Assembly: GCF_001421565.1 (NCBI RefSeq)
Contig: NZ_LMKQ01000001.1
Coordinates: forward strand, 2,820,323 to 2,884,322
Origin: Agromyces sp. Leaf222
Lineage (GTDB): Bacteria > Actinomycetota > Actinomycetes > Actinomycetales > Microbacteriaceae
DNA length: 64,000 nt
Direction: 5' to 3'
The notes beneath the pieces are model-generated. The model ran no database searches and was not told the DNA's origin. It saw nothing but the letters and a program-made list of their open reading frames with translations. This document shows, piece after piece, positions 35,538 through 44,790 of this stretch (positions are counted from its first letter, which is position 1; every line of letters begins with the position of its first letter). The translations under genes and the position numbers were made by a program.

Positions 35538-36782
35538 CTACCGGTGGGCGTGCCGCTCGTCTTCGAGGTACCCGGGTCGCGCAGCGAGGAACCCGGCGAT
35601 CGCGGCCGGAACCGCCGTCGCCGCGAGGATCACGAGCGGCACGGTCCAGCCGCCGGTGGCCTCGTGCACGAGGCCGATGCCGATGGGCGCGACGGCCGCG
35701 ATGAGGTAGCCGACCGACTGCACGACGCCGCTCAGGGCGATCGACCCGTCATGCGAGCGGGTGCGCAGGTTGATGAGCACGAGGGCGAGCGGGAACAGCA
35801 GCGGCCCCGTGCCGATCAGGGCGACCCAGAGCCAGATCGCGGCCTCGGGCGCGAGCAGCAGTCCGCCGTAGCCGATCAGGAACGCGAGCACCGAGATGAC
35901 GACCAGCGTGCGGACCCGGTCGTAGCGTGCCGCGACGACCGGCACGAGCAAGGCCGCCGGAAGTCCCATCGCGGCGAACAGCGAGAGCAGCGCGCCCGCC
36001 TGGGCGTTCGTGACCCCCGCCACGTCGGTGACGATGCTCGGAAGCCACGCGAACATGACGTACGCGTTGACCGACGACACCGCGAAGATCGTCGCGAGCG
36101 CCCACGCGATCGGCGAGCCCAGCGCGCGTCGAACCTGACCGCCCGCCGCCTCCTCGGGCAGCGCCTCCGCCGCCTTCGCGCGCGGGTGCACGAGCAGCGC
36201 GATCCACGGCACGAGCGCGATGAGCGCGATGAGCGCCCACTCGCCGAGCGAGACGCGCCAGCCCGCGGCATCCGCCACCGGCACCGCGATGAGCGGCGGC
36301 ACGAACGTGCTCACCGAGATGATCGACACGTAGAGCGTCGTCACGAGCCCGACGCGGTCGGAGAAGTAGCGCTTCACGAGCGGCGGCAGCAGCACGTTGC
36401 CGACGCCGACGGCGGCGAACACCAGCACGCTCGCGGCGATGAGCGTGACCGCCTCGGGCGCGAGACCGCGCCCCGCCAGGCCGATCGCGAGCACCGCGAG
36501 CGCCACGACGACGGTGCGCTCGAGCCCCAGCCGCTTCGCGATGAGCGGGGTCAGGATGCCGAACACGGCGAAGCACAGCGGCGGGAGCATGCCGAGCAGA
36601 CCCACCAGCGCCGGCGGGAGCGGGATGTCCGCATCGATGTGGTCGATGATCGGCGACAGCGAGGCGACGCCCGTGCGCAGGCTCGACGCCACGAGCAGGA
36701 TGCCGAGGAGCGCCAGCGTGCGCCCCGCCCACAGCGGCCTCGCCGGCTCACCCGACGGGATCGCCGGGATGGCCCCGGTCAC
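35538..36782 (-). CDS. MFS transporter, CynX/NimT type
   Basis: 414 residues, 12 membrane segments. SLRTGVASLSPIIDHI near the start, FGILTPLIAKRLGLERT, VGVGNVLLPPLVKRYF and QSVGYLIAAVAPIGIGLVHE match the CynX/NimT branch (cyanate, 2-nitroimidazole and other small molecules); true substrate unknown. The GTG at 36780-36782 overlaps the ribF stop (GTGA), so it is the last gene of the truB-ribF unit, even though its role is unrelated. Confidence 0.85.
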   Translation of the reverse strand: MTGAIPAIPSGEPARPLWAGRTLALLGILLVASSLRTGVASLSPIIDHIDADIPLPPALVGLLGMLPPLCFAVFGILTPLIAKRLGLERTVVVALAVLAIGLAGRGLAPEAVTLIAASVLVFAAVGVGNVLLPPLVKRYFSDRVGLVTTLYVSIISVSTFVPPLIAVPVADAAGWRVSLGEWALIALIALVPWIALLVHPRAKAAEALPEEAAGGQVRRALGSPIAWALATIFAVSSVNAYVMFAWLPSIVTDVAGVTNAQAGALLSLFAAMGLPAALLVPVVAARYDRVRTLVVISVLAFLIGYGGLLLAPEAAIWLWVALIGTGPLLFPLALVLINLRTRSHDGSIALSGVVQSVGYLIAAVAPIGIGLVHEATGGWTVPLVILAATAVPAAIAGFLAARPGYLEDERHAHR

Positions 36783-37708
36783 GCGAGGATCTGCTTCGCG
36801 CGCTCGACGTCGTCGCGCATCGTCTCGATGAGGTCGGGGATGCTCGTGAACGCGACCATGCCGCGGATGCGGTCGACGAACTCGACGTCGACGACGTGGT
36901 CGTAGAGGTCGAGCTCGCGGTCGAGCACGTAGGCCTCGACCTGCTTGGGCGCCACGCCCTCGAACGTCGGGTTGTCGCCGACCGAGATGGCCGCCGGATA
37001 CCGGGTGCCGGCGTCGGTCAGCCACCCGGCGTACACGCCGTCGGCCGGCACGAGGCCCTCGGACTCAGGCGTGAGGTTCGCCGTCGGGAACCCGAGCTCG
37101 CGGCCGCGCTTCGCGCCGTGCACGACGATGCCGGACACGGTCGGCGTGTGCCCGAGCAGCGCGGTCGCGTGCCGCACGTCGCCCTCGGCGAGGATCTCGC
37201 GGATCCACGTCGATGACACCCGGCGCTCCCCCTCGGGGCGCACGTCATCGACGACCTCGACGTCGTAGCCGAACTCGCGGCCGAGCTCGATGAGCAGGTC
37301 GACGTCGCCGGCGCCGCGGGCGCCGTAGCGGAAGTCCTTGCCGACGAGCACGACCTTCGCGTCGAGCGCCCGCACGAGCACGCGCTCGACGAACTCCGCA
37401 GCCGGCACCGAGGCCAGGGCGCGGTCGAACGGCAGCAGCAGGGTCGCGTCGACGCCCGTCGTGGCGAGCAGCTCGAGCTTCTGCCGCACGCTCACGAGCG
37501 GCTCGGGGCACTTGTCGGGCGCGAGCAGCGCGAGCGGGTTGCGGTCGAACGTGACCGCGGCCGTCACGAGACCGCGCTCGCCGGCGATCGTGCGGATGCG
37601 CTCGATGAGGGTGCGGTGGCCGGAGTGCACGCCGTCGAACTTGCCGATCGTGACCGCGCTCGGACCGAAGCCGGCCGGAACCCCGTCGACGCCCTTGAAG
37701 GTCTTCAC
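36779..37708 (-). CDS. ribF: Bifunctional riboflavin kinase/FAD synthetase
   Basis: 309 residues. The N-terminal adenylyltransferase domain has VTIGKFDGVHSGHRTLIERI and VGKDFRYGARGAGD plus STWIREIL; the C-terminal flavokinase domain has GRELGFPTANL and GVYAGWL. It makes FMN and FAD from riboflavin. GTG at 37706-37708 overlaps the upstream small membrane protein stop (GTGA). Lying downstream of truB is the usual bacterial arrangement, here with two small membrane proteins between. Confidence 0.94.
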   Translation of the reverse strand: MKTFKGVDGVPAGFGPSAVTIGKFDGVHSGHRTLIERIRTIAGERGLVTAAVTFDRNPLALLAPDKCPEPLVSVRQKLELLATTGVDATLLLPFDRALASVPAAEFVERVLVRALDAKVVLVGKDFRYGARGAGDVDLLIELGREFGYDVEVVDDVRPEGERRVSSTWIREILAEGDVRHATALLGHTPTVSGIVVHGAKRGRELGFPTANLTPESEGLVPADGVYAGWLTDAGTRYPAAISVGDNPTFEGVAPKQVEAYVLDRELDLYDHVVDVEFVDRIRGMVAFTSIPDLIETMRDDVERAKQILA

Positions 37709-38214
37709 GCGACATCCGTTCTCGTGAGGTCGTCGGATGTCGCGGCCGAGGTGTGGGGCCGGTGCTTCGCCAGCCACCACATGCCGAGCACCGGCAGCAC
37801 CAACGGGATGAACAGGTACCCGCGACCGAACCACGACCACACCGTGTCGTGCGGGAACAGCTGCGGGTCGAGGATGCTGAGCACGCCGACCACGAGCACC
37901 CCCGTGAACTCGAACACGAGGGTCGCCCAGGCGACGCGGTACCAGACCCGGCCCTGACGGACCAGCGCGATCGTCGCCACGATGTACACGACCGCCGCGA
38001 GCGCGGACAGCGCGTAGGCCACGGGCGCCTCGTCGAACTTCGTCGCGATCTGGTAGAACGACCGGCCGGTCGCGGCCAGCGCGAGCACGGCGTACACCGC
38101 CACGAGCACGCGGCCGACGCCGCTCATGCGCGGGCGGACCTCGGAGGCGGTGGCGGTGTTCACGGATTCGGCGGCGTGCGCGGTGTTCGCGGCGTGCGCG
38201 GGCGTTTCAGACAT
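37705..38214 (-). CDS. Hypothetical four-helix membrane protein
   Basis: 169 residues. Ala/Thr-rich 30-residue head, then four membrane segments (VGRVLVAVYAVLALAATG, YALSALAAVVYIVATIALV, WATLVFEFTGVLVVGVLSIL, GYLFIPLVLPVLGMWWLA). No named domain is recognised beyond a resemblance to actinobacterial integral membrane proteins encoded beside ribF. ATG at 38214; it sits 25 bases after the 122-residue membrane protein gene and is co-transcribed. Confidence 0.8.
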   Translation of the reverse strand: MSETPAHAANTAHAAESVNTATASEVRPRMSGVGRVLVAVYAVLALAATGRSFYQIATKFDEAPVAYALSALAAVVYIVATIALVRQGRVWYRVAWATLVFEFTGVLVVGVLSILDPQLFPHDTVWSWFGRGYLFIPLVLPVLGMWWLAKHRPHTSAATSDDLTRTDVA

Positions 38215-38239
38215 GTCGTTCGATTCTCTCAGACGCCGG

Positions 38240-38608
38240 TCACGCCAGCTGCACGGTCCAGATCTGGAACATGCGGTAGAGCATCACCGCGACCGCGAGC
38301 GCACCGACGCCGAGCACGACCGTGCTCCAGCGGCTGCGATCCAGCAGCGCCCAGAAGATCGCCGCGGGCGGCACCAGCAGTGCGGCGAACAGGTACACGC
38401 CGAACTCCAGCGCGCTGCCCGTCGGCACGTTGCCGAACGCCGGAGCCGCGATCGACACCACGACCTGCACCACGAGCAGCAGCTCGACGAGCACGAGCGA
38501 ACCGTTCGACAGGTCGCTCGGCGGGCGACCGGCGAAGCCCAGCACGACGCAGAGCAGCCCCGCCGCGACCGCGACCGCGAGCTGCACCCACATGAACCAC
38601 TCGATCAC
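38240..38608 (-). CDS. Hypothetical four-helix membrane protein coupled to truB
   Basis: 122 residues with four hydrophobic segments (FMWVQLAVAVAAGLLCVVLGF, VLVELLLVVQVVVSIAAPAF, FGVYLFAALLVPPAAIFWAL, VVLGVGALAVAVMLYRM). The GTG at 38606-38608 overlaps the truB stop by four bases. Function unknown. Together with the next gene it forms a pair of small membrane proteins inserted between truB and ribF. Confidence 0.77.
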   Translation of the reverse strand: MIEWFMWVQLAVAVAAGLLCVVLGFAGRPPSDLSNGSLVLVELLLVVQVVVSIAAPAFGNVPTGSALEFGVYLFAALLVPPAAIFWALLDRSRWSTVVLGVGALAVAVMLYRMFQIWTVQLA

Positions 38609-39519
38609 GATGCGTCCTCGGGCGGGAATCCGACGACGACCTTGAGGGTCTCGCCGCGGCGCTCGACGATCGCGACGAGACGTCGGCCGCCGACCGCTGT
38701 ATCGGCGACCGCGGCGATCGGCGCACCCTTCGCGGTCTCGGGCGCTCCGGCCGCGTCGATGCGCTTGCCGTGGCCGAGGTCGATCGCCTGCTGCCCGGTG
38801 ACGTGCACGACGGGAAGCGCGAGCTCGGCGGCATCCGCTGCACCGATGAGCGCCGACGCGACGTCGAGGTCCTCGAGCACGGATGCCGCGGCCACCTCGA
38901 ACCGCCCGATGCGCGTTCTGCGGAGTGCCGTCAGATGCCCGCCGACGCCGAGATCGGCGCCCAGGTCGCGGGCCAGCGCGCGGATGTACGTGCCCGACGA
39001 GCACTCGACTCGCACGTCGAGGTCGACGAACCCGTCGACGCGGCGCACCTCGAGCACCTCGAACGCCGAGATCGTGACCGTGCGGGCCTTCAGCTCGACC
39101 TGCTCGCCGTCGCGCACCCGCTGGTACGCGCGCTTGCCGTCGACCTTGATCGCGCTCACCGCGCTCGGCACCTGCTCGATGACGCCCGTGAGCTTCGCGA
39201 TGCCATCGGCCACGTGGGCCTCGTCGACGGCCGCGACCAGGTCTGCGGAGGCCGCGTCGAACAGCTCTCCCTCGGCATCGTCGGTGCTCGACCCGACGCC
39301 GAGCCTGATCGTGGCGAGGTACTCCTTGTCGAGTCCGACGAGGTAGGTGAGCAGGCGCGTCGACCCGTCGACGCCGAGCACGAGCAGTCCGGTCGCCATC
39401 GGATCGAGGGTGCCGGCGTGCCCGACCCTGCGGGTTCCGGCGAGTCGGCGCGTGCGCGCGACCACGTCATGGCTGGTGATGCCCTGCGGCTTGTCGACGA
39501 GGAGGATGCCGCTGTTCAC
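38605..39519 (-). CDS. truB: tRNA pseudouridine-55 synthase
   Basis: 304 residues. ILLVDKPQGITSHDVV, then GHAGTLDPMATGLLVLG with the catalytic Asp39, and KRAYQRVRDGE and SSGTYIRALARDLG are diagnostic. It makes pseudouridine 55 in the T-loop of tRNAs. GTG at 39517-39519; TAGCCT lies seven bases upstream, so the message is probably leaderless and truB starts a five-gene unit ending with the MFS gene. Confidence 0.94.
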   Translation of the reverse strand: MNSGILLVDKPQGITSHDVVARTRRLAGTRRVGHAGTLDPMATGLLVLGVDGSTRLLTYLVGLDKEYLATIRLGVGSSTDDAEGELFDAASADLVAAVDEAHVADGIAKLTGVIEQVPSAVSAIKVDGKRAYQRVRDGEQVELKARTVTISAFEVLEVRRVDGFVDLDVRVECSSGTYIRALARDLGADLGVGGHLTALRRTRIGRFEVAAASVLEDLDVASALIGAADAAELALPVVHVTGQQAIDLGHGKRIDAAGAPETAKGAPIAAVADTAVGGRRLVAIVERRGETLKVVVGFPPEDAS

Positions 39520-39596
39520 GCCCTACAGGCTAACAGTCGGGCGGTCGCGCGCCCTCGACCGGCCCCACCCGGCCGCCCCGCCCCTACGCTGGACGG

Positions 39597-40604
39597 GTGA
39601 GGATCGGGATCATCGGCGCCGGCGCGCTCGGCGGCACGTTCGCGGCACTGCTCTCGCAGGCCGGCCACGACGTCGAGGTGACCGCGCGCGGTGCCGGCCT
39701 CGCCGCGATCCGCGACGACGGCATCCGCCTCAGCGGCGGCTACGGCGAGGTGCACGCACTCGTCGCGGCCGGTGAGCATCTGACCCTTCGCCCCGACCTC
39801 GTGCTCGTGTGCACCAAGGCGCAGGATGCCGAGGCCGCGATCGCCGCGAACCGCGAGCTCATCGACGGCACCCCCGTCGTGGTCGTGCAGAACGGCCTCG
39901 AGGGCGTCGAAACGGCCGCTCGGCTGCTGCCCGGGTCGGAGTGCTTCGGCCTGCTCTCACTGATCGCCGCCGACCATTCCGAACCCGGGCTCGTGCACGT
40001 GACGGCGACGGCCGAGAGCCGTCTCGGTCGCGGCGACGGGCCCGCCGATGCCGAATCCGTGCGGATCGCGGCCGTGCTCTCCGACGCGGTGCCCGTTCGT
40101 GCCCTCGACGACTTCCGAGGTGCGCAGTGGACCAAGCTCGTCGTGAACATGGTCAACGCCGTGCCCGCCATCGTCGGGGGCACCCTCGGCGACGTCGTCG
40201 CCTCACCCGAGCTGCTGACCGCGCTCACCGCGTCGATGCGCGAATGCGTTCGCATCGGCATCGCCCGAGGCGTTCGGTTCGGCAGCCTGAACGGGCTCGA
40301 CGACGCCTCGCTGCGCGCCTTCGCCGAACTCCCCCTCCGCGAGGCGGCGACCGTGCCGTCGGCGCTCGTGGCCCGGATGGGCTGGGAGTCGAATCGCGGC
40401 TCCACCCAGCAGAGCCTGCGCCGGGGGCAGCCGACCGAGATCGACTTCCTGAACGGCGCCGTCGTGCGCGAGGCCTCCGTCGCCGGACTCGTCGCACCGG
40501 TGAATGCGGCGCTCACGGCGCTCGTGCACGAGGTCGAGGCGACCGGGCGGCCGCTGCCCGCTGCGCGCGTGCACGATTCGCTCCGGGCGCTCGACGAGTC
40601 CTGA
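39597..40604 (+). CDS. panE: 2-dehydropantoate 2-reductase (ketopantoate reductase)
   Basis: 335 residues. N-terminal NADP-binding IGIIGAGALGGTFAALLSQAG and VVVVQNGLEG; catalytic Lys in WTKLVVNMVNAVPAI; C-terminal helical domain with SNRGSTQQSLRRGQPTEIDFLNGAVV, where the Glu and Asn contact substrate. It makes pantoate for coenzyme A, though many PanE-like proteins reduce other 2-keto acids. TACGCT lies six bases before the GTG at 39597. Divergent from truB. Confidence 0.87.
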   Translation: MRIGIIGAGALGGTFAALLSQAGHDVEVTARGAGLAAIRDDGIRLSGGYGEVHALVAAGEHLTLRPDLVLVCTKAQDAEAAIAANRELIDGTPVVVVQNGLEGVETAARLLPGSECFGLLSLIAADHSEPGLVHVTATAESRLGRGDGPADAESVRIAAVLSDAVPVRALDDFRGAQWTKLVVNMVNAVPAIVGGTLGDVVASPELLTALTASMRECVRIGIARGVRFGSLNGLDDASLRAFAELPLREAATVPSALVARMGWESNRGSTQQSLRRGQPTEIDFLNGAVVREASVAGLVAPVNAALTALVHEVEATGRPLPAARVHDSLRALDES

Positions 40605-40657
40605 GCCGCTCGTCGCCGAGCCGGGCGCCCTGCACGGCATCGAGCAGACGCAGAACG

Positions 40658-40683
40658 AGGGGGCCCGGCGAACCGGGCCCCCT
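40658..40683. terminator. Bidirectional terminator between panE and the wall-protein gene
   Basis: AGGGGGCCCGG and CCGGGCCCCCT form a perfect 11-base stem around CGAA between the stops at 40604 and 40704. Confidence 0.8.
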
Positions 40684-41310
40684 CTGCTGTTCAGCGGATG
40701 TCGCTACGCGCGCTTGCGGCGAACGCGAGCCACCACGAGGAACGCGGCGCCTGCCAGCACGATGATGCCGGCGACGATCGCGATGCCCGTACCGGCGAAG
40801 CCGGTGCTCGCGAGGCCGGTGCCGCCGCCTGCGGTCGCGGTCTCGCCGTCGCCGCTGCCGTCGGTGCCGTCTGTCGGCAGGACGGTCGGGCCGTTGGCGC
40901 AGTCCGGCGTCGCCGGCGGATAGCTCAGGTCGACCGCGAGCTCGGGGTTGACCTCGATCATCGCGCTGATGTCACCACGAGTCCAGGCGAAGTTGTCCGT
41001 CGTCTCGACCCAGGTGCCATCGGCCTTCTGCTCCCAGCCGGGCCAGCCCGTCGGATTACCGTCGGCATCTACTGATGCACCAGGCCAGAGAGTCTTGCCG
41101 TCGAGGTGATCGGCGTCGTCGAGGGTGCCCAGGGAGCGCTTCTCCGTGTTCGTGCCGTCGGTGATCACGAGGAACACCTCCGCATTCGCACCCACGGACT
41201 CGTTGGTGTCGTTGAGCTGCACCGTGTAAAGAATCCACGGCACATCGGCCTGGCACTCGCCCACGGCGACCGAACCGTCGAGGGTCGGGTCGACGGGGTC
41301 GATCGGCTCC

Positions 41311-41521
41311 TCACACGCCGCGTCGTTCAACGTGAACGGACCGAACGTCACCGACTGCGATGCACCCGCGAACTTGTGGCCCTTCGCCGGCGTCGCCGTG
41401 ATCGAGACACCGGAACCTCCGTGTCACACGCCGCGTCGTTCAACGTGAACGGACCGAACGTCACCGACTGCGATGCACCCGCGAACTTGTGGCCCTTCGC
41501 CGGCGTCGCCGTGATCGAGAC
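41311..41521 (-). repeat. 98-base identical direct repeat at the frameshift
   Basis: 41311-41408 and 41424-41521 are identical and encode SITATPAKGHKFAGASQ through NDAAC. The 15 bases between them (41409-41423) are the remains of a TEVPV unit joined abruptly to the repeat. Period 113 breaks the frame. Confidence 0.92.
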
Positions 41522-41546
41522 CTTGCCATCGGCAAGGACCGGAGCA

Positions 41547-41743
41547 CCCCAGACCACAGCATCCGACAGCACCGGAGTCAACACGTAGTTGTCGACACCA
41601 CACTCATCGCTGAACGCAGGCTCAGCCGGAACCGGAACCTCCGTGCCCCAGACCACAGCATCCGACAGCACCGGAGTCAACACGTAGTTGTCGACACCAC
41701 ACTCATCGCTGAACGCAGGCTCAGCCGGAACCGGAACCTCCGT
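41547..41743 (-). repeat. 99-base tandem repeat encoding a 33-residue unit
   Basis: 41547-41644 and 41646-41743 match over 98 bases at a period of 99, so the frame is kept. The unit encodes TEVPVPAEPAFSDECGVDNY followed by VLTPVLSDAVVWG. The first translated copy lacks the second half of the larger ~74-residue module. Confidence 0.92.
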
Positions 41744-43061
41744 CGGCTGGACGCAATCGGTATACGCGAGCAGTGCCTGGTCACCGCGTTCCCTGACCGA
41801 GTGCAGGAACGGGAAGTCCCAGTTCCAGTAGCTGAAGGCCGAGTAGATGTCGTTGGTGTGCTCACCGTGCTTCGCAGAGAGGAACTGGTCGACCGTCAGC
41901 CACGACCGGGTGTAGGTGGTCGACTGGGGGTCCCAGTGGCACACCGTCACATCGCCGGACGCGGGCAGAGTGCAGCCGCCCACGAGCAGCGTCTGGTCGC
42001 CCTGCGCCGAGTACGTCTTCCCCTTGTACGTGAAGGCCGGGATGATGTCCTCGCCCTTCTGGTGCTTCAGGTGTGCGCTGACGACAGCGGACTTGGAGAT
42101 CGTGATCAGCTCGTACGGGTTCTTGTCGCTCGCCGTGGCGTGACAGATGGTCAGCTTGCTGCCTTCGCCGCAATCGACCTTGCCCTCCCAGTGGTAGTTC
42201 GTTCCGTCGACCTGAACCCATTCGATGACGAACTCGTCGGGAGCGGGCTTGGGCCAATTCACGTGTGATGCGTAGGTGAACGTCTGCGTGTTGTTCCAGC
42301 GACCCGTGTTGTTGTGGAAGTTGAGCGTCAACTTCTTGCCGTCGATGACGAAGCGGATGTTCACATCGTTGCCGGAGACGTTCTTCGGGTACTTGACCGT
42401 CAGGGCCGTGCAGGTCGGCGCGTCGTACGGCCAGTCGTTGTCGCACAGTGCTGCGGGCACGGTGTAGCTGCCGGTGTCGGTGGACGTGTTTCCGTTGTCC
42501 CACTTGCCCTTCAGCTCGAGCGTGTACTTCTTGCCGAGCTCTGCCCCGGTCTGGGTGCCGACCGCGCTGCCCTTCGCGGCGATGACCGTGTTCTTCGCGA
42601 TGACACCGGGCTGAGTGGTCGAGGTGATCGTCTCACGGACGTTCTCGGAGTTCACCGCCGTCCACGTGACCGTGGCCGACTTGCCGTCCGTCGCGCAGAC
42701 GGACGTCGCGGTGATCGTGTTGTGGTGCGCCGACGCGGGCGCGGCCATTCCGACGACGGAGAGCCCGCCTGCGAGGGCGAGCGTGGTCAGCACGGCCGCG
42801 GCACGACGCCACAGGCTCGGTGAGTCGGGGCGTGTACGTGTGCGCCATGAGCGCACGGCGCCGCGCACCGAACCTCGGGGGTTGGGCATTCGGGTTCTCC
42901 ATCGATCGAAACCGGCGTCTGCGAACCCAGGCGAGAACCGAGGGCGTGCGCGAGCGCACAGCATGGATCGATGTGCCTTGGGCGGGCGCACCGAACGTTC
43001 GGGTCTTCGGGTGGAGCTAGGGGTGGGGTTCGCACAGCCGGGGGCAAAGGGCTGTGAACCT

Positions 43062-43134
43062 TCAGTATGGCCCCATCGAATCGTCGGCGTCCACCGCTTC
43101 GCGTGTCGACGTCGACTTGTCCCCCAAATTGGGG
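43062..43134 (-). promoter_or_regulatory. Promoter region of the surface-protein gene with two palindromes
   Basis: In the 291-base gap (42890-43180) I see CATACT at 43062-43067, 18 bases downstream of TGGACG on the minus strand, a fair promoter with a ~170-base leader. Further upstream lie CCCCAA-A-TTGGGG at 43122-43134 and GTCGACGTCGAC at 43105-43116. The first is notable for its AT centre. No gene is supported here. Confidence 0.4.
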
Positions 43135-43180
43135 TCGTTCATCGTCTCGAGCGCCCGCATGCGTGTCCGGATGCCGGTGG

Positions 43181-43783
43181 TCAGCGTCGTCCGGCCGGGG
43201 CGAGTGCGGGGTGCTCGGGGTCGCGATCGTCGACCACGACCGCGTCGGCGTCGCGCGGGTCGGACTCCGCGTAGGCGAGCAGGTCGGCGGGGTCGGTCGG
43301 TTCGCCGTCGAGGGCGATCCGCACGTCCCAGAGCTCGGCGAGTCGCGACCGCAGCACGAACCTGCCGTCGAGCACCAGGATCGCGTCCGCGGGGCCGGTG
43401 ACCCATTTCGGCTCGACCCAAGCGTCGCGTGCGGGGTCGAGCACGGCGGTGACGAACGCGGTCGACCCGCCCATGCGGAAGGGCTCCACGAGCACGCGCC
43501 GCAGCGCCGACTCGTCGAAGCCGTAGCGGTAGTAGCGGTCGGGGGTGTCGACGCCGAACACGTCCTGCGCCGCGCGCGAACGGTGGAACCCCTCCATGCT
43601 GGCCCGGAACACCCGGTGCCCGCGCTCGCGGAGCACCTCGGCGAGGTCGTCGCCGAACCGGGTCTTGCCGCTGCGGAGCGGCCCGTCGATCGCCACGATC
43701 ATGCGACCGCGACCGTAGTGCTCGAGGATGCCGTCTGAGAGCTGTCGGAGGAACGTCACGCGCGGCGTCGTCACCAGGTGCAT
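43181..43783 (-). CDS. P-loop kinase, uridine-kinase-like
   Basis: 200 residues. Walker A appears as IDGPLRSGKTRFGD near residue 35, then FRASMEGFHRSRAAQ (the lid/substrate region of uridine kinase-like proteins) and ILVLDGRFVLRSRL. It resembles uncharacterised actinobacterial uridine kinase-like ATPases; the nucleoside specificity is not established. TAGCAT lies six bases before the ATG at 43783, so it is leaderless. Divergent from mutY, 62 bases apart. Confidence 0.8.
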   Translation of the reverse strand: MHLVTTPRVTFLRQLSDGILEHYGRGRMIVAIDGPLRSGKTRFGDDLAEVLRERGHRVFRASMEGFHRSRAAQDVFGVDTPDRYYRYGFDESALRRVLVEPFRMGGSTAFVTAVLDPARDAWVEPKWVTGPADAILVLDGRFVLRSRLAELWDVRIALDGEPTDPADLLAYAESDPRDADAVVVDDRDPEHPALAPAGRR

Positions 43784-43845
43784 GGCCCCATGCTAGCCAG
43801 TGCGTGCTCGGCCGCGATGCCCGATCCGTTGCCTAGGCTTGGAGG

Positions 43846-44727
43846 ATGCCCGCATCGCCCGACCTCGCCGAGGCCGTCAACGACTGGTTCGCGGACGCCG
43901 CGAGGCCGCTGCCGTGGCGCGCGGCCGACGTCTCGCCGTGGGCGGTGCTCGTCAGCGAGTTCATGCTGCAGCAGACGCAGGTGGCCCGCGTGGTCCCGCG
44001 GTGGCAGGCGTGGATCGAACGCTGGCCGACGCCCGCGGCGATGGCCGCCGCTCCCCCGTCCGAGGCGGTGCGCGCCTGGGATCGCCTCGGGTACCCGCGC
44101 CGCGCGCTGTGGTTGCACCGTGCGGCGACCGCGATGGTCGAGCACCACGGGGGCGAGGTGCCGCGCGAACTCGACGACCTGCTCGCGCTGCCGGGCGTCG
44201 GACCGTACACGGCACGAGCGGTGGCCGCGTTCGCGTTCGGCGCGCGGCATCCGGTCGTCGACACGAACACGCGACGCGTGATCGCGCGCGCCGTGCTCGG
44301 GCAGGGTCACCCCGGCCCGCCGTCGACGGCACGCGACCTCGCGGAGATGGACGCCCTGCTCCCAGAGGCGGATGTCGCGGCGCGCACGTTCAACGCCGCC
44401 GCGATGGAGCTCGGGGCGACCGTCTGCACGTCCCGATCGCCGCAGTGCGACAGCTGCCCGATCGCGGCGCAGTGCGCGTGGCGGCTCGCCGGGAGCCCCG
44501 ACTACGAGGGCCCGCGCTCGGCGAAGCAGGCCAGGTTCGAGGGCTCCGACCGCCAGGTTCGAGGGCTCGTCATGCGCGAACTGCGTGCCGCGCACCGACC
44601 GGTGGCGCGTGCGGAGCTCGCGACGGCCTGGCCCGATGCGGCCAAGCTCGACCGCGCGATCGAGTCGCTCGTGCACGACGGACTCGCCGTGCGCGGCGAC
44701 GACGGATTCACGCTGCCCGACGCCTGA
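43846..44727 (+). CDS. mutY: A/G-specific adenine DNA glycosylase, short form
   Basis: 293 residues. Catalytic Glu lies in LQQTQVARVVPRW, the HhH in LLALPGVGPYTARAVAAF and the catalytic Asp in VVDTNTRRVIARA. The iron-sulfur loop is complete: C-x6-C-x2-C-x5-C in CTSRSPQCDSCPIAAQC. It removes adenine opposite 8-oxoguanine. The ~350-residue E. coli form has a MutT-like C-terminal domain that reads 8-oxoG; here only ~65 residues follow the cluster, with a winged-helix look (ATAWPDAAKLDRAIESLVHDG). TAGGCT is six bases before the ATG. Confidence 0.9.
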   Translation: MPASPDLAEAVNDWFADAARPLPWRAADVSPWAVLVSEFMLQQTQVARVVPRWQAWIERWPTPAAMAAAPPSEAVRAWDRLGYPRRALWLHRAATAMVEHHGGEVPRELDDLLALPGVGPYTARAVAAFAFGARHPVVDTNTRRVIARAVLGQGHPGPPSTARDLAEMDALLPEADVAARTFNAAAMELGATVCTSRSPQCDSCPIAAQCAWRLAGSPDYEGPRSAKQARFEGSDRQVRGLVMRELRAAHRPVARAELATAWPDAAKLDRAIESLVHDGLAVRGDDGFTLPDA

Positions 44728-44747
44728 GCGCACGGCATCGTGAGACG

Positions 44748-44779
44748 CCGAAGGCGCGCCCTCACGGGCGCGCCTTCGG
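44748..44779. terminator. Bidirectional terminator between mutY and rbfA
   Basis: CCGAAGGCGCGCCC pairs with GGGCGCGCCTTCGG around TCAC, a perfect 14-base stem between convergent stops at 44727 and 44791. Confidence 0.82.
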
Positions 44780-44790
44780 TCGTTCAGTTC

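Larger units (their letters stand above)
40704..42889 (-). pseudogene. Sortase-anchored surface protein gene, frameshifted inside its repeats
   Basis: Read as one gene it would encode ~728 residues. The 5-prime frame (ATG at 42889, GGAG upstream) gives a signal peptide ending in APASAHHN and a secreted region with TICHATASDKNPYELITISK and VCHWDPQSTTYTRSW, then repeats TEVPVPAEPAFSDECGVDNY. It runs out of frame near 41409 and stops at 41348 (513 residues, no anchor). A second frame, re-entered at SITATPAKGHKFAGASQ, carries the rest: a domain with VPWILYTVQLNDT, an acidic linker, and the wall anchor LASTG, a membrane helix and the basic tail RVRRKRA. The break coincides with 98-base repeats spaced 113 bases apart, which is not a multiple of three. 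Either a real deletion or an assembly fault. Confidence 0.8.

Noticed and set aside
42820..43020. A 66-codon rightward frame over the start of the frameshifted surface-protein gene
   Set aside because: It overlaps the signal-peptide coding region on the other strand and lacks a ribosome binding site or promoter of its own.
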